Assembly (NCBI RefSeq): GCF_029233945.1
Contig: NZ_JARGOQ010000023.1
Span: forward strand, 1-47,027
Direction of reading: 5' to 3'
Source: Sneathiella sp.
Lineage (GTDB): Bacteria > Pseudomonadota > Alphaproteobacteria > Sneathiellales > Sneathiellaceae
DNA length: 47,027 bases
Shown one piece after another: positions 25,768 to 34,711 of this stretch (position 1 is the first letter of the stretch; each line of letters begins with the position of its first letter). Made by a program: the position numbers and the translations under genes. Under the pieces are notes generated by a model. That model was given only the letters and a program-made list of their open reading frames with translations. It ran no database searches and had not been told where the DNA came from.

Positions 25768-26703
25768 CTAGCGTCTCTTCAGTTCACCAAAGCGCCGGTA
25801 AAACTCCTCTGACGCTGGCGGCAGTCTTCCTGTTTCATTTTCAAGTATCGTCATCAGATATGTCTCTGCGTCCTCCCAGACCAGATTATAGATGGTGCGG
25901 AACAGGTCTCTCGCCTGGTTTCCGTTCCATCCCGGCGGCAGGAGTTCTGCCGGTAACATCGGGTCCCTGAGCAGCACCCGCCGGTAATCATGCACCAAGA
26001 GGCTGCGAATGATAAAACATTTTTTTTCATCGAGGCTTGCCGCCGGTTCCGTGAATTCGGCAAAGCCGCTGAAATGGCGGATGAAGCGGGCGTAGTCAGC
26101 TTCGAGGTCTTTGAGGGTCCAGCCCTTGGCCACGAGTATTTCCGGCGTATCGAAGGGGGTATTTCCGCTGCCGGTCGCCTTCAGGATGGTCACTTTCCCG
26201 GCGAGGTCGAGATCAGTGAGCAGGCTATCGACGCTCGCGGCGCTGGCCGTTGGATGGGCATATATCCCGCCGCCGAGATTGCCAAAACCGAGCCAGCCAA
26301 GCTCTGTCTCCAGCTTGCGGCGCTCTTTCTCGGCAAGGTCCCGCCGGAGCGCGAAGAGGAACAGCCAGTTGCCGTCCCAACGGATATCGCCCGCGGCATA
26401 GATGCGCGTGGTTGCCTCGGCGAAGCGATGCGCGCCGGTCTCCGTCAGGCGATAGAAGCTGCGCCGCCCGACCTGGTTGGAGGCGAGCAGCCCTTCCTTT
26501 TGCAGGCGGAAGACATTGGTGCGCACCGCCCGATCATTCAGGCCAAGCGGCGCCACGAGATTGATCAGGCTGCCGAGCCAGACGGTGCCGCCATGGGGCG
26601 CGACCGCATCGCCCCAGACGGTGACGAGCAGGGATTTCGCCTTGAGGTCCAGCCTTTGGAAGAGCGGCGCGATCAGTGGATCACTGGTCGGCGGCCTGCT
26701 CAT
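25768..26703 (-). CDS. PaaX family transcriptional repressor
   Basis: A 311-residue GntR-like winged-helix regulator of the PaaX family. PaaX binds phenylacetyl-CoA and represses phenylacetate catabolism in other bacteria. The N-terminal helix-turn-helix is at about residues 20-85 (KSLLVTVWGDAVAPHGG, then VRTNVFRLQKEGLL with SFYRLTETG). The central and C-terminal PaaX domains show WDGNWLFLFALRRDLAEKERR and the dimer/CoA region LLVHDYRRVLLRDPMLPAELL followed by PPGWNG. No phenylacetate genes (paaA-K) are seen here, so its targets lie elsewhere. It is divergent from the Crp-type gene. Confidence 0.92.
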   Translation of the reverse strand: MSRPPTSDPLIAPLFQRLDLKAKSLLVTVWGDAVAPHGGTVWLGSLINLVAPLGLNDRAVRTNVFRLQKEGLLASNQVGRRSFYRLTETGAHRFAEATTRIYAAGDIRWDGNWLFLFALRRDLAEKERRKLETELGWLGFGNLGGGIYAHPTASAASVDSLLTDLDLAGKVTILKATGSGNTPFDTPEILVAKGWTLKDLEADYARFIRHFSGFAEFTEPAASLDEKKCFIIRSLLVHDYRRVLLRDPMLPAELLPPGWNGNQARDLFRTIYNLVWEDAETYLMTILENETGRLPPASEEFYRRFGELKRR

Positions 26704-26805
26704 GCGGCTCCCATGCGCCCGGGATGGAAATACCGGTTCTTGCTGCTGCGTGATTGCGCCAATTTACACCCTTAGCTTCTTGTTTTGATTTTCCAATTTA
26801 TCCTT

Positions 26806-26811
26806 TATAGT
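26806..26811 (+). promoter_or_regulatory. Candidate -10 box for the Crp-type regulator gene
   Basis: TATAGT at 26806-26811 lies in an AT-rich patch 45 bp ahead of the start codon. TTGATT at 26785-26790 is a weak, slightly close -35 (15-bp spacing). No clear palindromic Crp/Fnr site was seen in the 152-bp divergent gap. Confidence 0.3.
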
Positions 26812-26855
26812 CTGTTCCGATCCTAAGCGACAAGAGGGGCGACGGTCCAGCGGCC

Positions 26856-27557
26856 ATGCAAAATCTTGACAAGATAGACCTGCTGAGCGGACTCACGGCT
26901 CAGGAGCGGGCGGACATTGCCGCCAAATGCGTCTGGCGAACCTATGGCGCGAATGAACAGATCCTGGAGCGGTCCACGGACAGCCGGGATATGTATTTCG
27001 TGGTGACGGGAAGTGTCAATATCGTCAATTACGGCGTCTCCGGGCGGGAGGTGACCTATGCCACCGTAGGGGAGGGGCAGTATTTCGGCGAGCTGTCGGC
27101 GATTGACGGGCGCGCGCGCTCGGCCAATGTGGTGGCGAGTTCGCGCTGCTTGCTGGCGAGCCTGAGCCCGGAGCTGTTCCGCGATCTGTTGATGCGCAAC
27201 CCGAAAATCATGATGGCGGTGCTGCAGCGGCTCGCGCGGATTATCCGCATCAATGACGACCGTATCCTTGATCTATCGACATTGGGCGCGGTGCAACGGG
27301 TCTGTCAGGAACTCTTGCGCATGGCGGAGGCGGACCCGGTGACAGCGAATAGTTGGCTGATCTACCCGATGCCGACCCAGAGCGTGATCGCGAGCCGTGT
27401 TTCCACGACGCGGGAGACCGTGGCGCGCGTCCTCGGCCAGCTCGGCCATGAGGGGATGGTCCTCAAAAAAGGCAAGACGCTGTATTTGAAGGACAAGGGC
27501 GCGATCGAGGACTATATCAAGACCCTCGCCATGACGCCGAGTCAGGCCAGCCGATAA
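26856..27557 (+). CDS. Crp/Fnr family transcriptional regulator
   Basis: A 233-residue regulator with an N-terminal cyclic-nucleotide-binding beta-barrel (about 10-120) and a C-terminal winged helix (about 150-220). The phosphate-binding cassette GQYFGELSAIDGRARSA is close to the cAMP-binding consensus (FGE-x6-RS-type), so a cyclic nucleotide ligand is plausible. The recognition helix contains SRVSTTRETVARVLGQL. No N-terminal Cys cluster of Fnr type is present. It converges with modC, 6 bp away. A CpdA-like phosphodiesterase gene nearby fits a cAMP signalling theme, which is inference. Confidence 0.92.
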   Translation: MQNLDKIDLLSGLTAQERADIAAKCVWRTYGANEQILERSTDSRDMYFVVTGSVNIVNYGVSGREVTYATVGEGQYFGELSAIDGRARSANVVASSRCLLASLSPELFRDLLMRNPKIMMAVLQRLARIIRINDDRILDLSTLGAVQRVCQELLRMAEADPVTANSWLIYPMPTQSVIASRVSTTRETVARVLGQLGHEGMVLKKGKTLYLKDKGAIEDYIKTLAMTPSQASR

Positions 27558-27563
27558 TCGCCG

Positions 27564-28637
27564 CTACGACCGGCTGATCGTGACCGCTTTCACCAGCGCC
27601 CAGACGGGTGTGTCCTTGGTGAGTTTCATTTCCTCGAAGGATTTGCGGGTGATCCGCGCGGTGAGCGGGAAGCCCACATTGAGGAGCAGTTCCTCCATCC
27701 CTTGTGCGCCGCTGCAATGATCGACCAGGCGTCCCTCGAAGCGGTTGAGGATGGAGAGGGATTTCGGCTCCGTCTTGGCGAGGGCGACATCGCGCGCGCG
27801 GATACGCAGGCGGACTGCCGCGCCGATCTCTTTCGCGCTGCCCGTGATATAGAGCCTGCCGCCGCTTTCCGTCTCCAGGGTGAGCATATGATGGCCGGGC
27901 TCATAGGCGGCGACCCGCGCCTCAACCAACGTGCCCGCGTCATAGCCCCCGGCGTAGGGGACGAGATCAAGCCGGCTCAGGATATCCCCCACCGGACCGG
28001 CGGCTTTCATCTCCCCCTTGTCGAGCAGCAGAAGAGAATCGGCGAGGCGGGTAATCTCCTCAATCGAGTGGGAAATATAAAGCGTGGTGAGGTTGAATTC
28101 CGATTTCAGCTCCTCGATCAGAGGCAGGATTTCCGCTTTTCGTGCGTCATCGAGGCTGGAAAGCGGCTCGTCCATGATCAGGATTTTCGGATTGCTGAGC
28201 AGCGCCCGGCCGATGGCGACCCGCTGACGCTCCCCGCCCGACAGGGAGGCGGGCTTGCGATCGAGTAGCGTATTGAGGCCGAGGATATTGACCACCATGT
28301 CGAAGGAAACGGGGGTGGCTTTCCCGGCGCGCCGACCGCTGCCATAGGTGAGGTTGCTGCGCACGGAATAATGCGGGAACAGGCGATGCTCCTGAAAGAC
28401 AAAGCCGATATGCCGCTTGTGCACCGGGACATTGATGTTTTTCGCGCTGCTGAACAGCGTCCGTCCGGCAATCTCGATATGGCCTTCATCGGGGGTGATC
28501 AGCCCGGCCAGCATCTGCGAGAGCAATGTCTTGCCCGCGCCGGAGGGGCCGAACAGGGCGGTCAGCCCGGCCTCGGCGTTGAATTCCGCGCTTAAATGGA
28601 ACCGGCCGAGGGATTTCTTGAGGCGGATATCGGCCAT
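27564..28637 (-). CDS. modC: Molybdate ABC transporter ATP-binding protein
   Basis: A 357-residue ATPase of the molybdate importer. Walker A is FGPSGAGKTLLSQ near residue 32, the signature is LSGGERQRVAIGRAL and Walker B is ILIMDEPLSSLDD. A C-terminal TOBE/MOP domain (about 290-357) has FEGRLVDHCSGAQGMEELLL. The ATG at 28637 follows GGGAGG and overlaps the modB stop by one base. An upstream in-frame ATG at 28682 lies inside modB and is not needed. A modA gene for the binding protein is missing from this locus. Confidence 0.95.
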   Translation of the reverse strand: MADIRLKKSLGRFHLSAEFNAEAGLTALFGPSGAGKTLLSQMLAGLITPDEGHIEIAGRTLFSSAKNINVPVHKRHIGFVFQEHRLFPHYSVRSNLTYGSGRRAGKATPVSFDMVVNILGLNTLLDRKPASLSGGERQRVAIGRALLSNPKILIMDEPLSSLDDARKAEILPLIEELKSEFNLTTLYISHSIEEITRLADSLLLLDKGEMKAAGPVGDILSRLDLVPYAGGYDAGTLVEARVAAYEPGHHMLTLETESGGRLYITGSAKEIGAAVRLRIRARDVALAKTEPKSLSILNRFEGRLVDHCSGAQGMEELLLNVGFPLTARITRKSFEEMKLTKDTPVWALVKAVTISRS

Positions 28638-29332
28638 CAGAAATTTCCTCCCAACCGGCGAATGGAACGCCGTGTCAGCCATTCGGAAAGGGCGATGGCG
28701 GCGAAGGCGAGCACGACCGAGATAATGACCAGCCGCCAGACCGCCGTTTCCGCGTTCGGCGTCTGCAACAGGGAATAGATGGCGAGCGGCAGGGTCTGCG
28801 TCTCCCCCGGGATATTGGCGACAAAGGTAATTGTCGCGCCAAACTCCCCAAGTGCACGGGCGAAGCCCAAGGTCATGCCCGCGAGAATACCGGGCAGGAT
28901 GAGCGGCAGCGTGATCGTGAGGAACACCATGAACGGCGGGCGGCCGAGGGTGAGGGCCGCAACCTCCAGATTTTTATCCACCGCTTCGATCGCCTGACGG
29001 ATGGCGCGGGTGATAAAGGGGAAGGCCATCACGGCGGTGGCCGCGACCACGCCCTTCCAGTTGAAGATGAGGGAAATGCCGAAATGTTCCAGCAGCCAGC
29101 CGCCGACCGGCCCGCGATTGCCAAGCAGGACCAGCAGGAAATAACCGACGACCACCGGCGGCAGCACGATCGGCAGATGCACCAGCACATTAAGCGCCGT
29201 CTTGCCGTAAAATTCCCGCCGCGCCAACAGCCACGCTATCAGCAGGGCAGGGAGCAATGAAATGCCGACGCACCAGAGCGCGACTTTCAGGGAAAGCAGG
29301 ATCACGTCCAGCTCTGCCGGGGAGATACTCAT
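28637..29332 (-). CDS. modB: Molybdate ABC transporter permease
   Basis: A 231-residue inner-membrane permease with about five to six hydrophobic helices. Family motifs include [20 protein letters not shown] and the EAA loop [20 protein letters not shown] followed by [15 protein letters not shown]. Its ATG overlaps the hisI stop by 4 nt (ATGA), so translation is coupled to a histidine-biosynthesis gene rather than to modA. modC follows with a one-base overlap. The subfamily (molybdate versus tungstate) cannot be told from sequence alone. Confidence 0.95.
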   Translation of the reverse strand: MSISPAELDVILLSLKVALWCVGISLLPALLIAWLLARREFYGKTALNVLVHLPIVLPPVVVGYFLLVLLGNRGPVGGWLLEHFGISLIFNWKGVVAATAVMAFPFITRAIRQAIEAVDKNLEVAALTLGRPPFMVFLTITLPLILPGILAGMTLGFARALGEFGATITFVANIPGETQTLPLAIYSLLQTPNAETAVWRLVIISVVLAFAAIALSEWLTRRSIRRLGGNF

Positions 29333-29730
29333 GTCGTGGGGGTCTTATCCCCATAGATTTCCTCGGGGGAAATCTCCACCTCGCTGATAATCTCCGCCTT
29401 GCCGTCCCGCACGCTGGTGAAAAAGCAGTTATGGCGGCCCGTATGGCAGGCCACGCCGGTCTGATCGACCAGCAGGAGAAGCGTGTCGCCGTCGCAATCG
29501 ATGCGAAAATCGATGAGCCGCTGCACATGGCCGGAGGTTTCGCCCTTGCGCCAGAGTTTTGCGCGCGAACGCGACCAGTAGCAGACCTGCCGCTTTTCGA
29601 GGGTTTCCTGAACCGCATCCCGGTTCATCCACGCCATCATCAGGACTTCGCCCGTATCATGCTGCTGCGCAATCGCAGGGACGAGGCCGTTCGCGTCAAA
29701 GGTAATTCTGTCCAGAATGTCGCTGTCCAT
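29329..29730 (-). CDS. hisI: Phosphoribosyl-AMP cyclohydrolase
   Basis: A 133-residue zinc enzyme for the third step of histidine synthesis (opening the adenine ring of PR-AMP). Motifs are [29 protein letters not shown], the metal-binding [14 protein letters not shown], and [10 protein letters not shown] with the zinc cysteines. It is the stand-alone form without a HisE domain. Separation from other his genes and fusion by overlap to modB is unusual. metC lies 52 bp upstream on the same strand. Confidence 0.97.
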   Translation of the reverse strand: MDSDILDRITFDANGLVPAIAQQHDTGEVLMMAWMNRDAVQETLEKRQVCYWSRSRAKLWRKGETSGHVQRLIDFRIDCDGDTLLLLVDQTGVACHTGRHNCFFTSVRDGKAEIISEVEISPEEIYGDKTPTT

Positions 29731-29782
29731 GTGAAAACTTCACCTAAATTTATCGAATCGCTCACCGATTCGTCATATTTTA

Positions 29783-30958
29783 CTATTTTGCCGCGTTTAG
29801 CCGATCAAACCCGCTCTTTAAATCTGCAATCAGGTCATCGACTGACTCCAGTCCGACATGAACCCGGATCAACTGATTTGTATTGTCCCATTTGGTGGCC
29901 GTCCGGACGCCCGTCGGGTCGGCGGGAAGGATCAGGCTTTCATATCCGCCCCAGGAGGAGCCCATGCCGAAAAGCTCCAGATGATCGAGAAAGGCCGCGA
30001 GGGCGTCGTTCGAAACCTCATGAAGCCGGAATGAGAACAGTCCGGAGGCACCCAGGAAGTCGCGCTTCCAAAGGGCATGGCCCGGATCATCCGGCAGGGC
30101 GGGATGGAACACTTCCACGACTTCCTTGCGGCCCTTCAGCCATTCGGCGATGGCGATGCCGTTTTCCATATGCTGTTTCAGGCGCACAGAGAGTGTGCGG
30201 ATGCCGCGCTGCGCCAGATAGACATCGTCCGGGCCGGTCGTCTGCCCGAGCAGATTCGCCCCCTTCTGCAAGGTCGGCCAGCAATCCTGTGTCGTTGTGA
30301 CAAGGCCGATCATCACATCGCTGTGACCGACGATATATTTCGTGCCCGCCTGAACCGAGACATCGACGCCATGCTCGAACGGTTTGAAGAACAGCGGAGA
30401 GGCCCAGGTATTGTCCATCACCACCAGGGCATCCCTTGAATGCGCTACGTCCGCGATGGCGGGGATATCCTGCATCTCGAAGGTGAGGGAGCCCGGCGCC
30501 TCGACATAGATAAGGCGCGTGTTGGGGCGCATCAGCTCGGCAATCCCGGCGCCGATTTTCGGATCGTAATAGGTCGTCTCCACCCCGAAACGTTTCAGAT
30601 ATCCCTCACAGAAAGAGCGGACAGGGCTGTAGACGGTATCGAGCATCAGGATATGATCCCCGGCTTCGACGAACGCGAGGATCGCATTGGCGCAAGCCGC
30701 CATGCCGGAGGGGAAAACCTGCGCGCGATAGCCGCCTTCCAGTTCCGCCACCGCATCCTCCAGCGACCAGGTTGTCGGCGTGCCAATGCGACCGTAAGAG
30801 ACAATTCGTTCGCCCGCGGCGCGGGCGGCATGGGCCTCCTGTCGCGCCTTCAAGGTCGGAAAGAGAACGGTCGAGGCGTGATAGACCGGTACGTTTACAA
30901 TGCCGAAATTGGACTCCGGGTCGCGTCCGGCGGTAACAATTTTTGTTTCGTCTTTCAT
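29783..30958 (-). CDS. metC: Cystathionine beta-lyase
   Basis: A 391-residue PLP enzyme of the Cys/Met metabolism family that converts cystathionine to homocysteine, pyruvate and ammonia. YGRIGTPTTWSLEDAVAELEG is split here as YGRIGTPTTWSLED and VAELEG. FPSGMAACANAILAF and MDNTWASPLFFKP follow, and the PLP lysine is Lys207 in QAGTKYIVGHSD. The late GMGSSWGGYESL region is characteristic of MetC-like beta-lyases rather than gamma-synthases. It is the first gene of a possible metC-hisI-modB-modC run. Confidence 0.93.
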   Translation of the reverse strand: MKDETKIVTAGRDPESNFGIVNVPVYHASTVLFPTLKARQEAHAARAAGERIVSYGRIGTPTTWSLEDAVAELEGGYRAQVFPSGMAACANAILAFVEAGDHILMLDTVYSPVRSFCEGYLKRFGVETTYYDPKIGAGIAELMRPNTRLIYVEAPGSLTFEMQDIPAIADVAHSRDALVVMDNTWASPLFFKPFEHGVDVSVQAGTKYIVGHSDVMIGLVTTTQDCWPTLQKGANLLGQTTGPDDVYLAQRGIRTLSVRLKQHMENGIAIAEWLKGRKEVVEVFHPALPDDPGHALWKRDFLGASGLFSFRLHEVSNDALAAFLDHLELFGMGSSWGGYESLILPADPTGVRTATKWDNTNQLIRVHVGLESVDDLIADLKSGFDRLNAAK

Positions 30959-31030
30959 GGGAAGGATCAGCCTGCTGATTTATTTTTGCGATTGCTATTT
31001 GCATATAGGATGGGCGATCAAGTTAAAAGT

Positions 31031-31118
31031 GCAAATTTTTTCGGCAATGACGCAGCGTAAAGTATTTTTTTTCGCACTTGCAGCAAATTTTTACATTGAC
31101 GCATGATACAAAAATATT
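31031..31118 (+). repeat. Diverged tandem repeat upstream of aapJ
   Basis: Two related copies with a period of about 50 bp lie in the AT-rich region ahead of aapJ. GCAAATTTTT recurs at 31031 and 31083, TGACGCA at 31048 and 31097, and an AAA(G/A)TATT element at 31059 and 31111. The gap between metC and aapJ (about 310 bp) holds these, an AAGTGC/GCACTT inverted pair and presumably the aap promoter, but no gene. Confidence 0.5.
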
Positions 31119-31271
31119 ATCGTCAAAGACTTAGGAGATCATGATAACACAGATTGTGATCTTCAGATGTAATTCACTCAAGTGCTCAGGATAAGGGTGC
31201 GGTACTTAATGGAAGTATGTGATTTACCAGAAAGAATATTGAGACTTATCAATGGACAGGAAGGTCATTTC

Positions 31272-32288
31272 ATGAAAAAAGCGAGTTTTATTGCTGTCGC
31301 TACAGCAGCTACTTTTATGGCGACGGCGGCAACCGCAGCGACTTTGGATGATGTGAAAGCCAAAGGCTTCATTCAATGTGGCGTCACAACCGGTCTCGCG
31401 GGTTTTGCCGCGCCAAACAATGATGGTAAATGGGAAGGCTTCGACGTGGACTTCTGCCGCGCGATGTCTGCCGCCATCTTCGGGGATCCGGAAAAAGTCA
31501 AATACACACCGACAACCGCAAAAGAGCGTTTTACCGCCCTGCAGTCCGGTGAAATCGACGTGCTGGCCCGGAACACGACCTGGACCTTCAGCCGCGACGT
31601 TAACCTCGGCTTCGAATTTGTCGGTGTTAACTACTATGACGGTCAGGGCTTCATGGTCAAAAAGGCTCTCGGCGTGAAATCCGCGCTTGAGCTTGATGGT
31701 GCCCGGGTTTGTGTGCAGTCCGGTACAACGACCGAACTGAACCTCGCCGACTATTTCACCGCCAATGGCATGAAATACGACTCAGTCGTTTTCGACACGG
31801 CAGACGAAGTTCGCGAAGCGTATCTGAAAGATACCTGCGACGTTTACACGACGGACCAGTCCGGCCTCTATGCACAGCGTTCGGTGATTGCCGATCCTGA
31901 AGCGCATATCGTTCTGCCGGAAGTGATCTCGAAAGAGCCGCTCGGCCCGCTCGTTCGTCACGGCGACAACCAGTGGGGTGATATTGCCCGCTGGACGTTG
32001 AATGCCATGGTTGAAGCGGAAGAGCTGAACATTTCCTCTGCGAATGTTGACACGTTGAAGGCGGATACCAAGAACCCGAGTATCCAGCGTATCCTCGGCA
32101 CCTCCGGTGATCTCGGGCAGCAGCTCGGCCTCAGCAACGAATGGGCCTATAACATTATCAAGAATGTCGGCAACTATGGCGAAAGCTTTGCCCGCAACCT
32201 TGGTGAAGGAACCGCCCTCAACATTGCCCGCGGTCTGAACGCACAGTGGAACAAGGGGGGCATTCTTTACGCACCGCCACTGCGCTAA
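31272..32288 (+). CDS. aapJ: General L-amino acid ABC transporter, periplasmic binding protein
   Basis: A 338-residue solute-binding protein of the AapJ type that delivers L-amino acids to the AapQM permease. The signal peptide MKKASFIAVATAATFM...ATAATA is followed by a mature start near TLDDVKAKGFIQCG. Binding-site regions include GFDVDFCRAMSAAIFGD and VLARNTTWTFSRDVNLGF. The ATG at 31272 has AGGAAGG about 8 nt upstream; the frame extends 30 codons further without a signal peptide, so the later start is right. The C-terminus NIARGLNAQWNKGGILYAPP is typical. A long stem-loop separates it from aapQ. Confidence 0.96.
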   Translation: MKKASFIAVATAATFMATAATAATLDDVKAKGFIQCGVTTGLAGFAAPNNDGKWEGFDVDFCRAMSAAIFGDPEKVKYTPTTAKERFTALQSGEIDVLARNTTWTFSRDVNLGFEFVGVNYYDGQGFMVKKALGVKSALELDGARVCVQSGTTTELNLADYFTANGMKYDSVVFDTADEVREAYLKDTCDVYTTDQSGLYAQRSVIADPEAHIVLPEVISKEPLGPLVRHGDNQWGDIARWTLNAMVEAEELNISSANVDTLKADTKNPSIQRILGTSGDLGQQLGLSNEWAYNIIKNVGNYGESFARNLGEGTALNIARGLNAQWNKGGILYAPPLR

Positions 32289-32307
32289 GGGTAGTTGATT
32301 ATGTGAA

Positions 32308-32351
32308 ATGAAAGGAGCGCATGACCTGTTTCGACCGGACATGCGCTCCTT
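32308..32351 (+). other. 14-bp perfect stem-loop between aapJ and aapQ
   Basis: GAAAGGAGCGCATG (32308-32321) is exactly complementary to CATGCGCTCCTTTC (32338-32351) across a 16-nt loop, 20 bp after the aapJ stop. It has no T-run, so it looks like an RNA structure that protects the 3' end of the aapJ message, or a partial terminator, rather than a classic intrinsic terminator. It would explain higher yield of the binding protein than of the membrane components. Confidence 0.8.
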
Positions 32352-32400
32352 TCGTCTTTCGGCAGCCGTAATCTTAACAATCCCTGGGGAGGTGTAGTTT

Positions 32401-33594
32401 ATGACGGCAGAAGCAGCAGATCTTGAAGTTGCCAAGATCAACAAGTTTCGCGACCCAAGAATTCGGGCGATCTTCTATCAGATTCTCGTTATTGTCCTCA
32501 TCGTCGGCTTCGTTGCCTATGTTGGACATAATACCGCTGTAAATCTGGAAAAGCGCGGCATTGCGTCCGGGTTTAATTTCCTGAGCCAGCCTGCGGGCTT
32601 CGGTATCGGCATCGTCCTTTTGATGGACTTCGACAGCCAGACATCAACCCATCTTGATGTTCTTCTTATCGGTATTATCAATACCCTTGCTGTATCGATC
32701 TCCGGCATTTTCCTCGCGACGATCATCGGTTTTATCTTCGGTGTCCTGCGGCTGTCCAAGAACTGGGTCGTCAACAAGATCGCCGCCGTCTATATCGAGG
32801 TGATCCGCAATATTCCGCTGCTGGTGCAGCTGATGTTCTGGTATTTCGCGGTTCTGTCCGTGCTGCCGCTTGTCGGCGACAGTATGTCAATCGGCAACAA
32901 TTTCTTTGTCAACAACCGCGGGGTTAACTTCCCGGCCATGATTCCGTCAACCGGGTTCTGGCTCATTCCCGTGGCGTTGCTGGTGGCCATTGTGGCCTCC
33001 GTCCTCGTGCGGAACTGGGCCCATAAACGGCAGGATTTGACCGGGCAGATATTCCCTGTGTTCTGGGTGTGCCTCGGCCTGATCATCGTCCTGCCGGTGA
33101 TCGCCTCGCTGATCATGGGCAACCCGTTCACCATGAGCTATCCGGAATTCGGCCGGTTCAGCATCACGGGGGGCTGGTCGCTGGAGCCGGAATTCCTGGC
33201 GCTCCTGCTGGGGCTGTCGATCTATACCGGCGCCTTTATCGCGGAAATCGTCCGCTCGGGCATCAACGCGGTGAGCCATGGCCAGACGGAGGCCGCCCAT
33301 TCGCTGGGCATCCGTCCGGGGCTGACGACGCGGCTGGTGATCCTGCCGCAGGCGCTCCGGGTGATTGTCCCGCCGCTGACGAGCCAGTATCTGAACCTGA
33401 CGAAAAACTCTTCCCTCGCCACGGCCATCGGCTATGCGGACATTACGGCGCTTTTCGCCGGAACCTCGCTCAACCAGACGGGTCAGGCGATTGAGTGCAT
33501 TATGATCACGATGTTGTTCTACCTGTCCATAAGCCTCCTGATTTCGATGTTTATGAACTGGTACAATAAACGCATTGCATTGGTGGAGAGATAA
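32401..33594 (+). CDS. aapQ: General L-amino acid ABC transporter permease
   Basis: A 397-residue inner-membrane permease of the polar amino acid (HisMQ) family. Several membrane helices run from IFYQILVIVLIVGFVAYVG onward. It includes the HisMQ N-terminal motif NTLAVSISGIFLATIIGFIFG and EVIRNIPLLVQLMFWYF, and the EAA loop EAAHSLGIRPGLTTRLVILPQALR (split: EAAHSLGIRPGL, RLVILPQALR). The large loop between helices is typical of AapQ. A GGGGAGGTG ribosome binding site precedes the ATG. aapM follows one base after the stop. Confidence 0.96.
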   Translation: MTAEAADLEVAKINKFRDPRIRAIFYQILVIVLIVGFVAYVGHNTAVNLEKRGIASGFNFLSQPAGFGIGIVLLMDFDSQTSTHLDVLLIGIINTLAVSISGIFLATIIGFIFGVLRLSKNWVVNKIAAVYIEVIRNIPLLVQLMFWYFAVLSVLPLVGDSMSIGNNFFVNNRGVNFPAMIPSTGFWLIPVALLVAIVASVLVRNWAHKRQDLTGQIFPVFWVCLGLIIVLPVIASLIMGNPFTMSYPEFGRFSITGGWSLEPEFLALLLGLSIYTGAFIAEIVRSGINAVSHGQTEAAHSLGIRPGLTTRLVILPQALRVIVPPLTSQYLNLTKNSSLATAIGYADITALFAGTSLNQTGQAIECIMITMLFYLSISLLISMFMNWYNKRIALVER

Positions 33595-33595
33595 G

Positions 33596-34699
33596 ATGGC
33601 TATAGTCAAAACAGAACGCCACGAAGATCTGCCGCCTCCGGTCAGCCAGACCGGTGTGATCGGCTGGATGCGGGAGAATTTATTCTCCAGCCCGCTGAAC
33701 GCGCTTCTGACGGTGGTGTCGATTTATGTAATCTGGGGGGCATTGAGTTCGATCATTTCCTACGCCTTCATCAATGCCAATTTCGTCGGAGAAACCCGGG
33801 AGGATTGCACGGGCACGGGGGCCTGCTGGGTCTTTATCAAGGCCCGCTTTGGCCAGATCATGTACGGCTTTTACCCGGTTGAGGAACGCTGGCGGGTCGA
33901 TGTCGGGTATATCCTCGCGGCGATTGGCCTGTTCCTGGTTTTGTCCGATTTCGTGAAGAACAAGAAATGGCCGGCGATCTATACCTTTGTTGTCGTACCG
34001 ATTGTCTGTTACTTCCTGTTTTACGGCGGTTCTTTCGGCCTGGAAGTCGTGGAAACCTCCCAGTGGGGCGGATTGTTCCTGACCCTGGTGCTGGCGTCGG
34101 TGTCGATCTTTGTCGCCCTGCCGCTCGGCATTGTCCTTGCGCTCGGCCGGCGATCGACCATGCCGATTGTGCGCATGCTCTGCGTCGGTTTTATCGAGTT
34201 TGTGCGCGGAGTGCCGCTGATTACGGTGCTGTTCATGGCCTCGGTCATGCTGCCGTTGTTCCTGCCGGAGGGCATGAACTTCGACAAGCTTATCCGGGCG
34301 CTCGTCGGCATGTCGCTCTTCTCCGCGGCCTATATGGCGGAGGTGGTGCGCGGCGGCTTGCAGGCGATCCCCAAAGGCCAGACAGAGGCGGCAAGTTCGC
34401 TCGGTCTCGGATACTGGAAGGCGATGGGACTGATCGTGTTGCCACAGGCGCTGAAGATTTCCATTCCGTCCATCGTCAACACCTTCATCGGCCTGTTCAA
34501 GGACACGACGCTGGTGTTGATTATTGGACTGCTGGACTTGCTCAGCATCGTCAAGGCAGGAACCACTGATAAGGAATGGGTCGGGATGGCGACCGAAGGC
34601 TATGTCTTCGTTGCGGCTGTCTTCTGGGTCTTCTGCTTCAGTATGTCACGTTATAGCATCTGGTTGGAGAACAAGCTCCATACCGGTCACAAAAGATAG
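33596..34699 (+). CDS. aapM: General L-amino acid ABC transporter permease
   Basis: A 367-residue partner permease of AapQ. Helices start at NALLTVVSIYVIWGALSSII. The HisMQ core has GIVLALGRRSTMPIVRM, EFVRGVPLITVLFMAS and the EAA-loop region GQTEAASSLGLGYWKAMGL followed by IVLPQALKISIPSIVNTFIG. The ATG at 33596 has GGTGGAGAG upstream; translation from an earlier codon in frame is not supported. It lies between aapQ and aapP with minimal spacing, so aapQMP forms one translational unit. Confidence 0.96.
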   Translation: MAIVKTERHEDLPPPVSQTGVIGWMRENLFSSPLNALLTVVSIYVIWGALSSIISYAFINANFVGETREDCTGTGACWVFIKARFGQIMYGFYPVEERWRVDVGYILAAIGLFLVLSDFVKNKKWPAIYTFVVVPIVCYFLFYGGSFGLEVVETSQWGGLFLTLVLASVSIFVALPLGIVLALGRRSTMPIVRMLCVGFIEFVRGVPLITVLFMASVMLPLFLPEGMNFDKLIRALVGMSLFSAAYMAEVVRGGLQAIPKGQTEAASSLGLGYWKAMGLIVLPQALKISIPSIVNTFIGLFKDTTLVLIIGLLDLLSIVKAGTTDKEWVGMATEGYVFVAAVFWVFCFSMSRYSIWLENKLHTGHKR

Positions 34700-34711
34700 G
34701 AGGGCGGAAAG

